A stretch of DNA of 64,000 bases from Aquidulcibacter paucihalophilus (GTDB lineage Bacteria > Pseudomonadota > Alphaproteobacteria > Caulobacterales > Aquidulcibacteraceae): the NCBI RefSeq assembly GCF_002105465.1, contig NZ_NCSQ01000084.1:45524-109523 (forward strand), in the 5' to 3' direction. Every line of letters begins with the position of its first letter. The first letter of the stretch is position 1. Shown piece by piece: positions 27,630 to 36,379 of the stretch. The translations under genes and the position numbers were made by a program. Below the pieces are notes generated by a model. The model made no database searches. It worked only from the letters and a program-made list of their open reading frames with translations, and was not told the DNA's origin.

Positions 27630-28838
27630 TTAGCGCCATAAGGCGCGAGGGTCGCGGGTACAGCTGACCTGGGTGCCGCCCACGTCCAGGGCCAAGCGGT
27701 TGGCCGTCGGCTCACCCCACGCAAAGCCCTCGGCCCGATCATCGCTATCTTTCAAGAGATAGAGGGTAAGCGAGGGTCGGTTTTGACCAATTGGCCATTC
27801 CACATTGCGCAGACGTAAGCGCAGCTTGGCAGGGCTGCCCCCGGCAAATTCAGCCGTCACCAAGCCACCTTGGTCGTGTACCACAAGGTCAGACACTGTG
27901 GCACGCTCAGCGCCCTTGGCAACTGAAGCCCAGCACGAGAAAGTCTGTGCCCGTTTGAGGCGCGTCGGGGGGGTATCACTGCCACCAAAGACCCGCACGC
28001 CGCGCTCATCCACGCCAACGTCACGTACCTCCCAGACATTGGCCGAAATGTCATGCTGCTCGCTGACCGACAGCACGCGCTTATCGGCATTGGTCACAAG
28101 CTTACACGCGGCGGGCCGCGTCGCCCCACTAAAGCCTTCCCCGCGCCGCCGCCAAATGATGTCGCAGCCCATGACAGGGGTGAAAGCATCTTTCTTGAGC
28201 TGACCTGGCTTGAGACCGTCCACCCCTTCGACGAGCCGCCACGCCCCCTCTAAGGGCTTGCCTTCCTTTGGCGCAAAACCAGTCAAGCGAATGCCGTTCA
28301 GGTCAGGATCAACACGCAATGTCCAGATGCGCTGGCGGGCAACGGGCCCTGTTTCCCCCCCTTTGCGATACTCGACATAGAAGCTGACGGGGCCGAATTC
28401 AGGGGCTTCAATTGGCTTGACCACGGCATGCAAGCGCTCATGGCGCAAAGGCAGCGGCACATTGAGTTCGGGCTCAAAAAAGGTCTGCAACTCATTGTCC
28501 CAACGCCCCGTCAACAAATCGGCGAGGTCAAGTAGGTCCTTATTCAAGACCTCCTGCATCGCGGGCGTGAGTGGCTTTACCGGCACAGGAACCGGCGTGG
28601 GGGCGGCAAGTTCTGGCACGCCGGCCTGTTCGGCAATCGATTGGGTTACCAGCTCCTTGAGAACACCCTCTGGCGTCATCTCGGGCGGTAAAGCTTGGGT
28701 TGCCCCAGAAGGTGGCGACAAAACACCGCCTGTGGGGGGTGCCTGCGCGCCCGAAATTGTTGGCAACAAGCAGGCAATGCCGGCCACAAACAGGGCGGCG
28801 GTAAGATGGTGCTGGCGTGTCGTAATCGGCATGTCCAA
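27630..28838 (-). CDS. Secreted CpcT/CpeT-like protein
   Basis: After a signal peptide (ALFVAGIACLLP..., cleavage near residue 31) and a Pro-rich linker, the 402-residue protein carries a domain with the CpcT/CpeT chromophore-lyase pattern. This includes LADLLTGRWDNELQTFFEP, VSFYVEYRKGG with ARQRIWTLRVD, and MGCDIIWRRRGEGFSGATR with conserved Cys residues. In cyanobacteria this fold attaches phycobilins to phycobiliproteins; proteobacterial members are found in non-phototrophs and have no known role. The region after about residue 280 is an extra beta-rich domain I do not recognise. Confidence 0.7.
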   Translation of the reverse strand: MDMPITTRQHHLTAALFVAGIACLLPTISGAQAPPTGGVLSPPSGATQALPPEMTPEGVLKELVTQSIAEQAGVPELAAPTPVPVPVKPLTPAMQEVLNKDLLDLADLLTGRWDNELQTFFEPELNVPLPLRHERLHAVVKPIEAPEFGPVSFYVEYRKGGETGPVARQRIWTLRVDPDLNGIRLTGFAPKEGKPLEGAWRLVEGVDGLKPGQLKKDAFTPVMGCDIIWRRRGEGFSGATRPAACKLVTNADKRVLSVSEQHDISANVWEVRDVGVDERGVRVFGGSDTPPTRLKRAQTFSCWASVAKGAERATVSDLVVHDQGGLVTAEFAGGSPAKLRLRLRNVEWPIGQNRPSLTLYLLKDSDDRAEGFAWGEPTANRLALDVGGTQVSCTRDPRALWR

Positions 28839-28935
28839 ACCCGTTTAGCCCCCGCTTTCCCCAATAAGGCGAAAGACTATGTCATGATTTTGTCAGACCC
28901 TGCCAGCCCCCGCTCTGCGATACCCGCAGGTTCGA

Positions 28936-31900
28936 TTAGGAAGCAAGGGCGGTAGGGCTATGAGGCGATAAGGGTGCGGTCGCTGGGATGGTCGCAGCGG
29001 TACTGCCAACCAAGGTTGGACTGGTGCTGGAAGGCGTTGGCGTCAACAAACGGGCAAATTCGCTTGCCACCATGGGCTTGCCGAACAAATAGCCCTGCAA
29101 CGTATGCACGCCCGCCGCTTTCAACACCGCATGCTGGGTTGCCGTCTCAACCCCTTCCGCCACCACTTCGCGCCCCAAGGCCCGGCCGATACTGGAAACG
29201 GCTTGGATGATGGCCAAAGCCTCACGCGAGGTTTTGGGGTCGAGATCAAGGCTGGTGACGAATTCGCGGTCGATCTTGATCTTGTCGAACGGGAAGCGGT
29301 GCAGCGAGGTCAAGCTGGAATAGCCCACACCGAAGTCGTCGAGCGCCAGCTTACAGCCCATGGCTTTGAGTTGCGCGAACAATTGCCGCACGCGGTCTGG
29401 ATCGCCCAAGAAAGCCGTTTCGGTCACTTCCAGAACCACGCGGGCCGGATTGTAACCTGTCTCAGCAAAGAGTTCTTTCAGATCGCCGACAAAATTTTCG
29501 TCGATCAATTCTAGGGGCGACACGTTCAGCGCGATGGGCAAATTGCCCCAATCGGCGGTGTCGTTGAAGACTGCTTGGCGGACGAAATGGCCGATATGGG
29601 CAATGAAGCCAGACTTTTCTGCGATCGGGATGAAGATGTCTGGGCCCACGCGCGCGCGGCCACCGCGATCCCAGCGCAGCAAAGCTTCGGCCGACACCAC
29701 TTGATTGCCCATGCGATCATAGAGCGGCTGATACACCATGCTGAGGGCACCGGTCTCAAGATCAGCTTCAAGCTCATCGCGCAAGGCTTTTTCTTCGGGC
29801 GACAAAGTCACCGTACTCAAGACTTCAACCACCGAAGCCTTTACTTCCGGCTTGATGACCGGGGTCTCAGGTTCTGACAGATCGGTTTCCATCAGCTGCG
29901 CCAGGCGGTCGAGCGTCATGTGCAAAAGCGCGATCGCGCGCTCAATCTCAGACGGGGAGACGGGCGTATTGTGAATGCGAACAGCAGCTTCAATGCCACC
30001 GGCAAGCTTGGCTATCGCTTTCGCACCAATATTAAGGCTCATGGATTTGAGCGAATGGGCTGCTTTTGCCAGACGCTCGCGATCGCCAGCATCCAAAGCT
30101 TCTTGCATCTCGATTAACGTGCTGGGGGCGTGATTGCGATAAAGGCCAACCGCGCGCACGACGAAATCGCGTCGGTGCGTTTTCAGATCGCGCAGGAAAG
30201 GCAGAATCACGGCATCGTCAAATAGTCCGTCTTCACCGCTATCCTCGGCCTGCTCGCCCACAGACATCGCCACATCATCTGAACGGGCATCCATCATCTC
30301 AAGCGCCTTGGTCGCCAGATGGGCCGGTAGATTGGCTTGTAGGATTTCGCCCAGTGCCACCAGAGTAAAGGGCTTGTACAACACGCCGTCCATACCGCAT
30401 TCAGCCCAAGCATTGGCGGCGGTTCCAACCACATGGGCCGTCAATGCCACGACCGGCAGACGCTTGCGCCCTTCTTGGGCCTCGAGTTTCCGGATCGCGC
30501 GCGTGGCTTCAAAGCCGTCCAAAACGGGCATCGAGCCGTCCATCAGCACCAAGTCATAATCCTTGGTCGCCAGCATGTTCAGCGCGTCTTGGCCATCGAC
30601 AGCCGTGTCAGCCTTGATTTCAAAGCGCGACAGGGCTTCTACCGCCACTTCGCGGTTCACTTCGCCATCGTCAACCACCAGCACACGGGCGTCGGGATAA
30701 GCGACAGTAATGGCTTGGTTCATCAGCCCACCCTGGCTGATCGCGAAGCTCGTGCCATTGCGCAGGGCATTGATCAAATGATCCAAGTCGGCATGACGCA
30801 CGGGCCGTTGCAGCTCGGCGACGGCCTGCCCTGCCCGCACCATGGAATCGGCTGCCGCATCATCTGGATCGGCAATCAGCACCAGCTTCTTGGGGTTAAA
30901 GCCGGGGGGCAATTCGGTGCGGTGGGCTTTGTCGGCGATGAGAAGATCGGGCTGCAGGGCCTCTGTTTGACCCAGTACTGCCCCGGCTGCCGCAAAGCGA
31001 CGGCTGATCGCCCAAGCTTCGACTTGGCCTGCGACAAACACCTTCACGCAGGAGGGGACATCGGCCTCTTCCAAATGGGGTGGAGCCGCCAGAACGCGGG
31101 CCTCGCCGGTTAGAGCGGGCAAGCGCACGTGAAAGCTGGTGCCATGGCCCTGCTTACTTGTCGCGCCAATCTGGCCGCCCATCGCTTCAACCAGCCGCTT
31201 AGAGATCGATAGGCCCAGACCCGTACCACCAAAGCGGCGGGTCGTGGTTTGGTCTTCCTGCGAGAAGGCCGAAAAAATGCCGGCAATCTTATCTTCGGCA
31301 ATACCAATACCGGTATCTTGCACGATCAAGCGCCAGAATTGGCTGTCGGGGTCTGGTTCAAGCCGAACCAACACATGGCCGGTCTCGGTAAACTTCAACG
31401 CATTAGACACAAGGTTGGAGATGACTTGGCCCAAGCGGACAGAATCTGCGGGAACCAGCTTGGGCGCTTGGGGGTGGGCGGAAGCCACCAATTCCAAGCC
31501 CTTTTCACGCGCCTTGGTATGGAACAAAGCCAAGACATCATCGACCAAATCGAGGACGTTGATCTCGCAAATCTCAACTTCGAGCTTGCCGGCTTCAATC
31601 TTGGAGAAGTCGAGAATGTCGTTGATGACGGCCAGCAAGCTGCGGCCGGACTTCACAATCGTATCGGCATGGCGCTTGGCTTTGGCAGGCAAGGATTCGG
31701 CAGCCAGAAGTTCTGCCATCACCATCACGCCATTCATCGGCGTGCGGATTTCGTGGCTCATGGTCGCCAAAAAGTCTGATTTGGCGGCATTAGCCCGCTC
31801 GGCGGCATCGCGGGCCACCAAATAATCGCTGGTCCGGGCGGCAACTTCAGCTTCCAGACCCCGCATGTGCGCGTCAATGCGGCGGTCGCGCTCGCCAATG

Positions 31901-32658
31901 GCTTCCAACATGGCGTTAAAGCCGGTCACAAGCGTGCCAACTTCGTCGGTCGTGGTGGCTTCCACCCGTTGCGAGAAGTCGCCCTTCTCGCCAATGGCGG
32001 CTACAGATTTGGTCAGGTCAGTCAGCGGTTCGGTCAGCGCGCGTTGGATGCGCCGGGAAATCTCTAAAGACAAAAGCAACGCGAGAAAGGCGATGCCCAA
32101 GACGCTGCCGATGGAGCGGAGCAGCGGGGTCAAAAAGTCGTTGGCCATATGGACGACGACAACGCGCCCTAACACCTGTCCACCCAATTCGATGGGCGAG
32201 ACGACTTCCACCGATTTGGTGGTGATCAGCGCGACAAGATTGGGATCAGCACTTTCACTATCCAGCCGCACATCGTTGCGCAAACGCGTGCCAGAGCCAT
32301 TTTCAGCCAGCGACATGCCATTGGCCAATTCCACGCGCGCATAGACAATCCCCGGACTGCGAGAAATGGCGCGAATAGCGATAAAGGCCCGTTGCCGATC
32401 TTGCGCCTGAACGGCCTCAGCCGCGCTACTGGCCAAGACTTGTGCTGCCGTGCGCATTTCAGACCAACGCGCCTCTGCATGGCGGGTCATGTCTTGATAG
32501 GCAAAAATCATGGTGACGGGAACAACCGAGAAAATCACCGAGCCCAAGACCAGTGCCGCCAAACGTGAGCGAATGGAGCTTGGCTTTTTAGCCTTTAGGA
32601 CTTTCTGCTTTGGAGGCTTTTTCTGAGATTTCACCTGATCAAACCCGGGTAGTGGCAT
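28936..32658 (-). CDS. Hybrid sensor histidine kinase with receiver, Hpt and EAL (c-di-GMP phosphodiesterase) domains
   Basis: Numbering is from the open frame start at 32733 (25 residues longer). A membrane helix (about 58-80), periplasmic sensor (81-200), second helix (205-224) and HAMP (225-280) come first. HisKA with H327 and an HATPase (NALKF, DTGIGI, GTGLGLSI) follow. Next is a degenerate receiver-like segment (560-660), then a true receiver with D688/D689, D732 and K787, an Hpt domain with H893, and an EAL domain (1000-1240) with E1016 of EALLRW, D1132/D1133 of DDFG and EGVET. All catalytic residues I can check are present, so it probably couples a phosphorelay to c-di-GMP breakdown. 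The start is uncertain; no candidate has a good ribosome site. Confidence 0.88.
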   Translation of the reverse strand: MPLPGFDQVKSQKKPPKQKVLKAKKPSSIRSRLAALVLGSVIFSVVPVTMIFAYQDMTRHAEARWSEMRTAAQVLASSAAEAVQAQDRQRAFIAIRAISRSPGIVYARVELANGMSLAENGSGTRLRNDVRLDSESADPNLVALITTKSVEVVSPIELGGQVLGRVVVVHMANDFLTPLLRSIGSVLGIAFLALLLSLEISRRIQRALTEPLTDLTKSVAAIGEKGDFSQRVEATTTDEVGTLVTGFNAMLEAIGERDRRIDAHMRGLEAEVAARTSDYLVARDAAERANAAKSDFLATMSHEIRTPMNGVMVMAELLAAESLPAKAKRHADTIVKSGRSLLAVINDILDFSKIEAGKLEVEICEINVLDLVDDVLALFHTKAREKGLELVASAHPQAPKLVPADSVRLGQVISNLVSNALKFTETGHVLVRLEPDPDSQFWRLIVQDTGIGIAEDKIAGIFSAFSQEDQTTTRRFGGTGLGLSISKRLVEAMGGQIGATSKQGHGTSFHVRLPALTGEARVLAAPPHLEEADVPSCVKVFVAGQVEAWAISRRFAAAGAVLGQTEALQPDLLIADKAHRTELPPGFNPKKLVLIADPDDAAADSMVRAGQAVAELQRPVRHADLDHLINALRNGTSFAISQGGLMNQAITVAYPDARVLVVDDGEVNREVAVEALSRFEIKADTAVDGQDALNMLATKDYDLVLMDGSMPVLDGFEATRAIRKLEAQEGRKRLPVVALTAHVVGTAANAWAECGMDGVLYKPFTLVALGEILQANLPAHLATKALEMMDARSDDVAMSVGEQAEDSGEDGLFDDAVILPFLRDLKTHRRDFVVRAVGLYRNHAPSTLIEMQEALDAGDRERLAKAAHSLKSMSLNIGAKAIAKLAGGIEAAVRIHNTPVSPSEIERAIALLHMTLDRLAQLMETDLSEPETPVIKPEVKASVVEVLSTVTLSPEEKALRDELEADLETGALSMVYQPLYDRMGNQVVSAEALLRWDRGGRARVGPDIFIPIAEKSGFIAHIGHFVRQAVFNDTADWGNLPIALNVSPLELIDENFVGDLKELFAETGYNPARVVLEVTETAFLGDPDRVRQLFAQLKAMGCKLALDDFGVGYSSLTSLHRFPFDKIKIDREFVTSLDLDPKTSREALAIIQAVSSIGRALGREVVAEGVETATQHAVLKAAGVHTLQGYLFGKPMVASEFARLLTPTPSSTSPTLVGSTAATIPATAPLSPHSPTALAS

Positions 32659-32816
32659 CAGGCTGATTAAGTAGCGCGGACACATTAAGTGCGGGTTAAG
32701 CCAACAGTTTTTGGCCACTGATAAAGCTGACAACGGGGCTGCAGTGCGAGGACTTGGTTTGACGGGCGGTTAACTGATTTAAGCTATATCCCGTGCGCAA
32801 CAGGAGTTTAATCAAC

Positions 32817-32903
32817 GTGCAAAACGCCGTTCTCAGCCATCTTTATGGGCCGTTGGTGACAGCGTTCGCGTGCCTCTGTGCCAGGGTCGCGCCCTATGAC
32901 TGA
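32817..32903 (+). CDS. Possible leader peptide overlapping the receiver-kinase gene
   Basis: A GTG at 32817 with AGGAG about ten bases upstream opens a 28-codon frame that ends with a TGA inside the start of the following kinase gene (eight-base overlap). The peptide is mildly hydrophobic and has two cysteines. It may be a translation-coupling leader or simply chance; the strong ribosome site is the only positive evidence. Confidence 0.3.
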   Translation: MQNAVLSHLYGPLVTAFACLCARVAPYD

Positions 32904-34047
32904 CTTTGGCAAAGCGCCCGAAACCAAAGTGGCACCCCAATTTGTCGCGACAGATTATGCGCGCATTCTGGTGGTCGATGACGACCCTATTTTGCGAGAA
33001 TTTGCGGGCGTCTATTTATCTAGCCCAACCATAGAAGTTGAAGTGGCCGAGGATGGCCGCGTGGCCCTCGAGCGCTTGAAGCAAGGCGGGATCGATATTG
33101 CCCTGGTCGATCTGGAAATGCCCATTATGGATGGCTTTGAGCTGATCGCCGCCGTCCGCGCTGAACCCAGCCTTGAGAATCTGCCCATTGTGGTCATTAC
33201 GGGCCGCGAAGATATGGAGGCAATCGACCGCGCCTATGGCACGGGGGCAACCTCGTTTGCGATTAAGCCGCTCAACTGGCGCTTGGTCAGCCACCAATTA
33301 TCCTATGTGCTGCGCAACAGCCGTGCCGATGCCAAACAACGTCAAGGCCGCCGCTTGGCAGAACAAGCCGATGGCCTGAAAACCAATATTTTGCGCTTGA
33401 TGCGGCATGAATTTAACACGCCCTTCAATGTGATCTTGGGCTTTGGCCGTCTGATCGAGAGACATAGCGATAATGCAGCCATTCAAGGCCATGCCCGTCA
33501 GATCTTGATGGCGGCGGAGAAGTTTAGGCGCATGCATGACCAATTGATGGAATCCGCCCGCATTCTGTCGGGCGATATAGAAGTCACCAAAAAGGTGTTT
33601 TCCGTAGCAGATTTGATTAAGGCTGCGGCGCGCGAAGCCTTGCGAGCGGGTGGCAAGTCTACGGACCTTAAACTGGCCGACCGGACGGGGAATTGCGAAA
33701 TCACCGGTGACTATGACTTGCTGTTGACGGCTTTGCGCAATCTTATCGAAAACGCCTTCACCCACGGCCAAGCGCCGATTCATGTAATCGGGCAAAGAAC
33801 CGCCACGGGCCGTGTGGCGATCCGCGTCTGTGATGCAGGCCAAGGCATGGACCAAACCAGCTTCGCGCTGGCAATACAGGCCTTCAAGCAAGGTCATTCT
33901 GCCTTACACCGCACAGAAGATGGCCTGGGCTTGGGCTTAGCCACCGCTGTTGGCAGCTTGAAGGCTGTCGGTGGTGAAATACATCTTGTCAGCGGCGAAA
34001 ATGTCGGATTTGGTATTGAGATGGAATTCCCACTCGAATTAGACTGA
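32896..34047 (+). CDS. Receiver-histidine kinase (REC-HisKA-HATPase) signalling protein
   Basis: The 383-residue soluble protein has an N-terminal receiver domain (D28-D30, phosphoacceptor D72 in ALVDLEMPIMDG, K124 in AIKP). A HisKA helix follows with H171 in RLMRHEFNTPFNVILG, then an HATPase domain with the N-box NLIENAF and GLGLGLAT. The unusual HEFNTP in place of HELRTP is noted. It is divergent from the large EAL hybrid kinase, which suggests the two act in one pathway. The ATG at 32896 is chosen; a GTG at 32878 is possible. Confidence 0.85.
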   Translation: MTDFGKAPETKVAPQFVATDYARILVVDDDPILREFAGVYLSSPTIEVEVAEDGRVALERLKQGGIDIALVDLEMPIMDGFELIAAVRAEPSLENLPIVVITGREDMEAIDRAYGTGATSFAIKPLNWRLVSHQLSYVLRNSRADAKQRQGRRLAEQADGLKTNILRLMRHEFNTPFNVILGFGRLIERHSDNAAIQGHARQILMAAEKFRRMHDQLMESARILSGDIEVTKKVFSVADLIKAAAREALRAGGKSTDLKLADRTGNCEITGDYDLLLTALRNLIENAFTHGQAPIHVIGQRTATGRVAIRVCDAGQGMDQTSFALAIQAFKQGHSALHRTEDGLGLGLATAVGSLKAVGGEIHLVSGENVGFGIEMEFPLELD

Positions 34048-34194
34048 ATATTCGTACCTGACTAGACATCATCCTTGCTAAGCCTAATCATAATTTTTTA
34101 ATGTTTACGAATACTGGTTAAATCTGTGCGTCCATTTTAATGTCATGTTTAACTTGCAGGCCTATGAGCAAACTAACAGCAGTAGGCATGCAAG

Positions 34195-35415
34195 ATGTTT
34201 GACCAACTAAGCCACAAAAAATTACGGCGAGGAAACATCTCACTGGTTGGTGCTTTGGCACTGGTGCCTTTGAGTTATGCGGTGCTATGCGGCGTGGAGA
34301 TGGCTGGGATCGCCAAAAGCAAAGCGAATTTGCAAGCTGCCGTCGATGCCGGAGCTTTGGCAGGCGCAGGGGAACTTAGTGTTTCTACCCGTGGCGATGA
34401 CGGTATTCGCAGCACGGCTATTGCCTTAGCTACCCAAGCCATCAGCGGCATGACCGACACCACCCAGCCCAGTTTCACCGTCGAAATTGATCGCCAGGCT
34501 GGCACCGTCCGCGTGACTGGCCGGGCGCAGTTTCAATCGATGTTTTCGGGCTTGGTAACAAGCAATGCACCGCTCGAGACCACCTCCACAGCGGAAACCT
34601 TAAGTAAAACGCCACTCTGCGTGCTGCAAATCGATCAGACCGCTGCGATTGGGGCGCATGTAAAGGGGCGGGCCATCATTCGAGCACCGGGCTGTTTGGT
34701 TCAATCCAATTCCGGAATCTCAGTTATCAATTTGGCACGCATTGAGGCCGGCGTTGTCCAAGCCGTTAAGACTGCGACAGGCACGATTACGCCCGCGGCA
34801 AGTGTGGGAGCTTTGCCGATTGAGGATCCGTTTCAGACGCTTGACCTTAATCCCCCCTCCGGCTGCTTAACGAGCGCAGAGAGCATCCAGTACAGCGGCA
34901 ACGAAACTGTTAGCTTGCCACCTGGTGTGCATTGCGAACAAATCTCGATCAATGGCAATGCTAAAATGATCTTGGAGCCCGGCGAGCATTATTTCAAAGG
35001 CGAGATGGAGTTTAATGGCAATGCCACGCTGAAAGGCGATGACGTTGTCTTGATCTTTGACACCAACCGCGCCTTCTCGTTTGGACAAAATTCCACTGTT
35101 AACCTAACTGCCCGCAAGACAGGTCCATTAGCAGGGTTTCTGATTGCGACAGGTCGCACCAATACCAAGCGCTTTTCCATTTCCTCCAGCAAGGTTCGTG
35201 AATTGCTCGGAACCATCTATATACCCGGTAGCGAGCTTTACATCTCGGCAGCCGGGAATGTGGCCCAAGACTCCGCTTGGAGCGTGATTGTCGCCAAGTC
35301 TTTGACCTTGGACAACAACCCTGTCTTGGTGATCAACAAGAATTATGTCGGCTCGGGCGTGCCCGTCCCGCAGGGGGTCGGCCCATCGGCAAGCGCGCCA
35401 AGGCTGGCGCGCTAA
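34195..35415 (+). CDS. TadG-like Flp pilus assembly protein
   Basis: The protein of 406 residues begins with the TadE/TadG-type membrane anchor (RRGNISLVGALALVPLSYAV) and the typical helix NLQAAVDAGALAGAGEL. The C-terminal half (200-390) is rich in short beta strands with GN/NG turns, as in the adhesin-like surface part of TadG relatives. Other tad genes (tadA-C, cpaA-F) are not in the window, so it is an orphan copy. A 147-base AT-rich stretch (34048-34194) precedes it. Location at the inner membrane with a periplasmic body is inferred. Confidence 0.75.
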   Translation: MFDQLSHKKLRRGNISLVGALALVPLSYAVLCGVEMAGIAKSKANLQAAVDAGALAGAGELSVSTRGDDGIRSTAIALATQAISGMTDTTQPSFTVEIDRQAGTVRVTGRAQFQSMFSGLVTSNAPLETTSTAETLSKTPLCVLQIDQTAAIGAHVKGRAIIRAPGCLVQSNSGISVINLARIEAGVVQAVKTATGTITPAASVGALPIEDPFQTLDLNPPSGCLTSAESIQYSGNETVSLPPGVHCEQISINGNAKMILEPGEHYFKGEMEFNGNATLKGDDVVLIFDTNRAFSFGQNSTVNLTARKTGPLAGFLIATGRTNTKRFSISSSKVRELLGTIYIPGSELYISAAGNVAQDSAWSVIVAKSLTLDNNPVLVINKNYVGSGVPVPQGVGPSASAPRLAR

Positions 35416-36354
35416 TCAGCCAAAGTTCGACGCAGCAGCCATGCCCCCCATCCGGCTAGCAATGGCGTGAAACTCGGCCACTGTCTCATGGATGATCTCA
35501 TGAGCGGTCTTGATCTCGTCAATCAGGCCTGAGGTTTGGCCTGCGAGGCCGACAGCCGCCTCCATATCGCCGCCAAAATAGAGGTCGAGTATGCCCTTAA
35601 ACGTATCGGGCGGCATCACACCAGCCTCGTAGATGGCAGCCGTTCTCTGGGTTTTGAGCGCGCGAATACAGGGGCTTGCTTTCTTATTGAGGACGTAGGT
35701 CCCCGTCTCTTTGGCATCGAGGATGGCTTGCTTGTAATTGTGGTGCACGGGGCTCTCGGCACAGCTGACAAAGCGCGTGCCCATTTGAATGGCTTCAGCC
35801 CCCAGCGCGAAGGCCGCAGCCATGCCCTTGCCGTCACAAATGCCGCCTGCTGCGACCAGAGGCACATCGGTGACACGCCGGATCGCCTGCAACAGCACAA
35901 GGGTGGAGACTTCTTCAGGGTTCTTAAACCCGCCACCTTCGGCCCCTTCGACCACCAGACCATCAATGCCTGCCTCCACACATTTCAGCGCCGCATCGAC
36001 CGTGGGGACGGCGTGATAGACGACAATGCCAGCCGCTTTCAGGGGCGCGATGAATTTGGCTGGGCTGCCAGCTGACGTGGTAACAAATTTCACCCCAGAC
36101 TCACAAATGAACTGTAAAATCGCGTCATTTTTCAAGAACATGATCGGAAGATTGACGCCAAATGGGGCTTGGGTCAGGTCCTTCATTTTCAAGATTTCGG
36201 CTTGGCAATTCTCTGTTTCACCCGAAGATGTTTCGATGATCCCCAAACCACCTGCCTCACAGACAGCCGAGGCCAGCTGCGAACGGGCGATCCACCCCAT
36301 GGGGGCTTGGATGATGGGGTATTTCGCGCCCGTGTGGGCCAAAAAGCGGTTCAT
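35416..36354 (-). CDS. Nitronate monooxygenase/2-nitropropane dioxygenase-like flavoenzyme
   Basis: This 312-residue TIM-barrel FMN protein has the NMO pattern. PIIQAPMGWIA is at the N-terminus, GVNLPIMF and KFVTTSAGSP follow, and the FMN-phosphate site is AAGGICDGKGMAAAFALGAEAIQMGTRF (first half). The family oxidises alkyl nitronates; related enoyl-ACP reductases (FabK) share the fold. The ATG at 36354 is used; the extension to 36522 is not homologous and overlaps the acylase gene. It lies 25 bases downstream of the acylase on the same strand. Confidence 0.88.
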   Translation of the reverse strand: MNRFLAHTGAKYPIIQAPMGWIARSQLASAVCEAGGLGIIETSSGETENCQAEILKMKDLTQAPFGVNLPIMFLKNDAILQFICESGVKFVTTSAGSPAKFIAPLKAAGIVVYHAVPTVDAALKCVEAGIDGLVVEGAEGGGFKNPEEVSTLVLLQAIRRVTDVPLVAAGGICDGKGMAAAFALGAEAIQMGTRFVSCAESPVHHNYKQAILDAKETGTYVLNKKASPCIRALKTQRTAAIYEAGVMPPDTFKGILDLYFGGDMEAAVGLAGQTSGLIDEIKTAHEIIHETVAEFHAIASRMGGMAAASNFG

Positions 36355-36379
36355 CTGGATTTCCTTTTGATGAGAGGTT

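Noticed and set aside
30433..31779. Plus-strand frames antisense to the hybrid kinase
   Set aside because: They mirror the kinase and receiver coding sequence and lack start signals or motifs.
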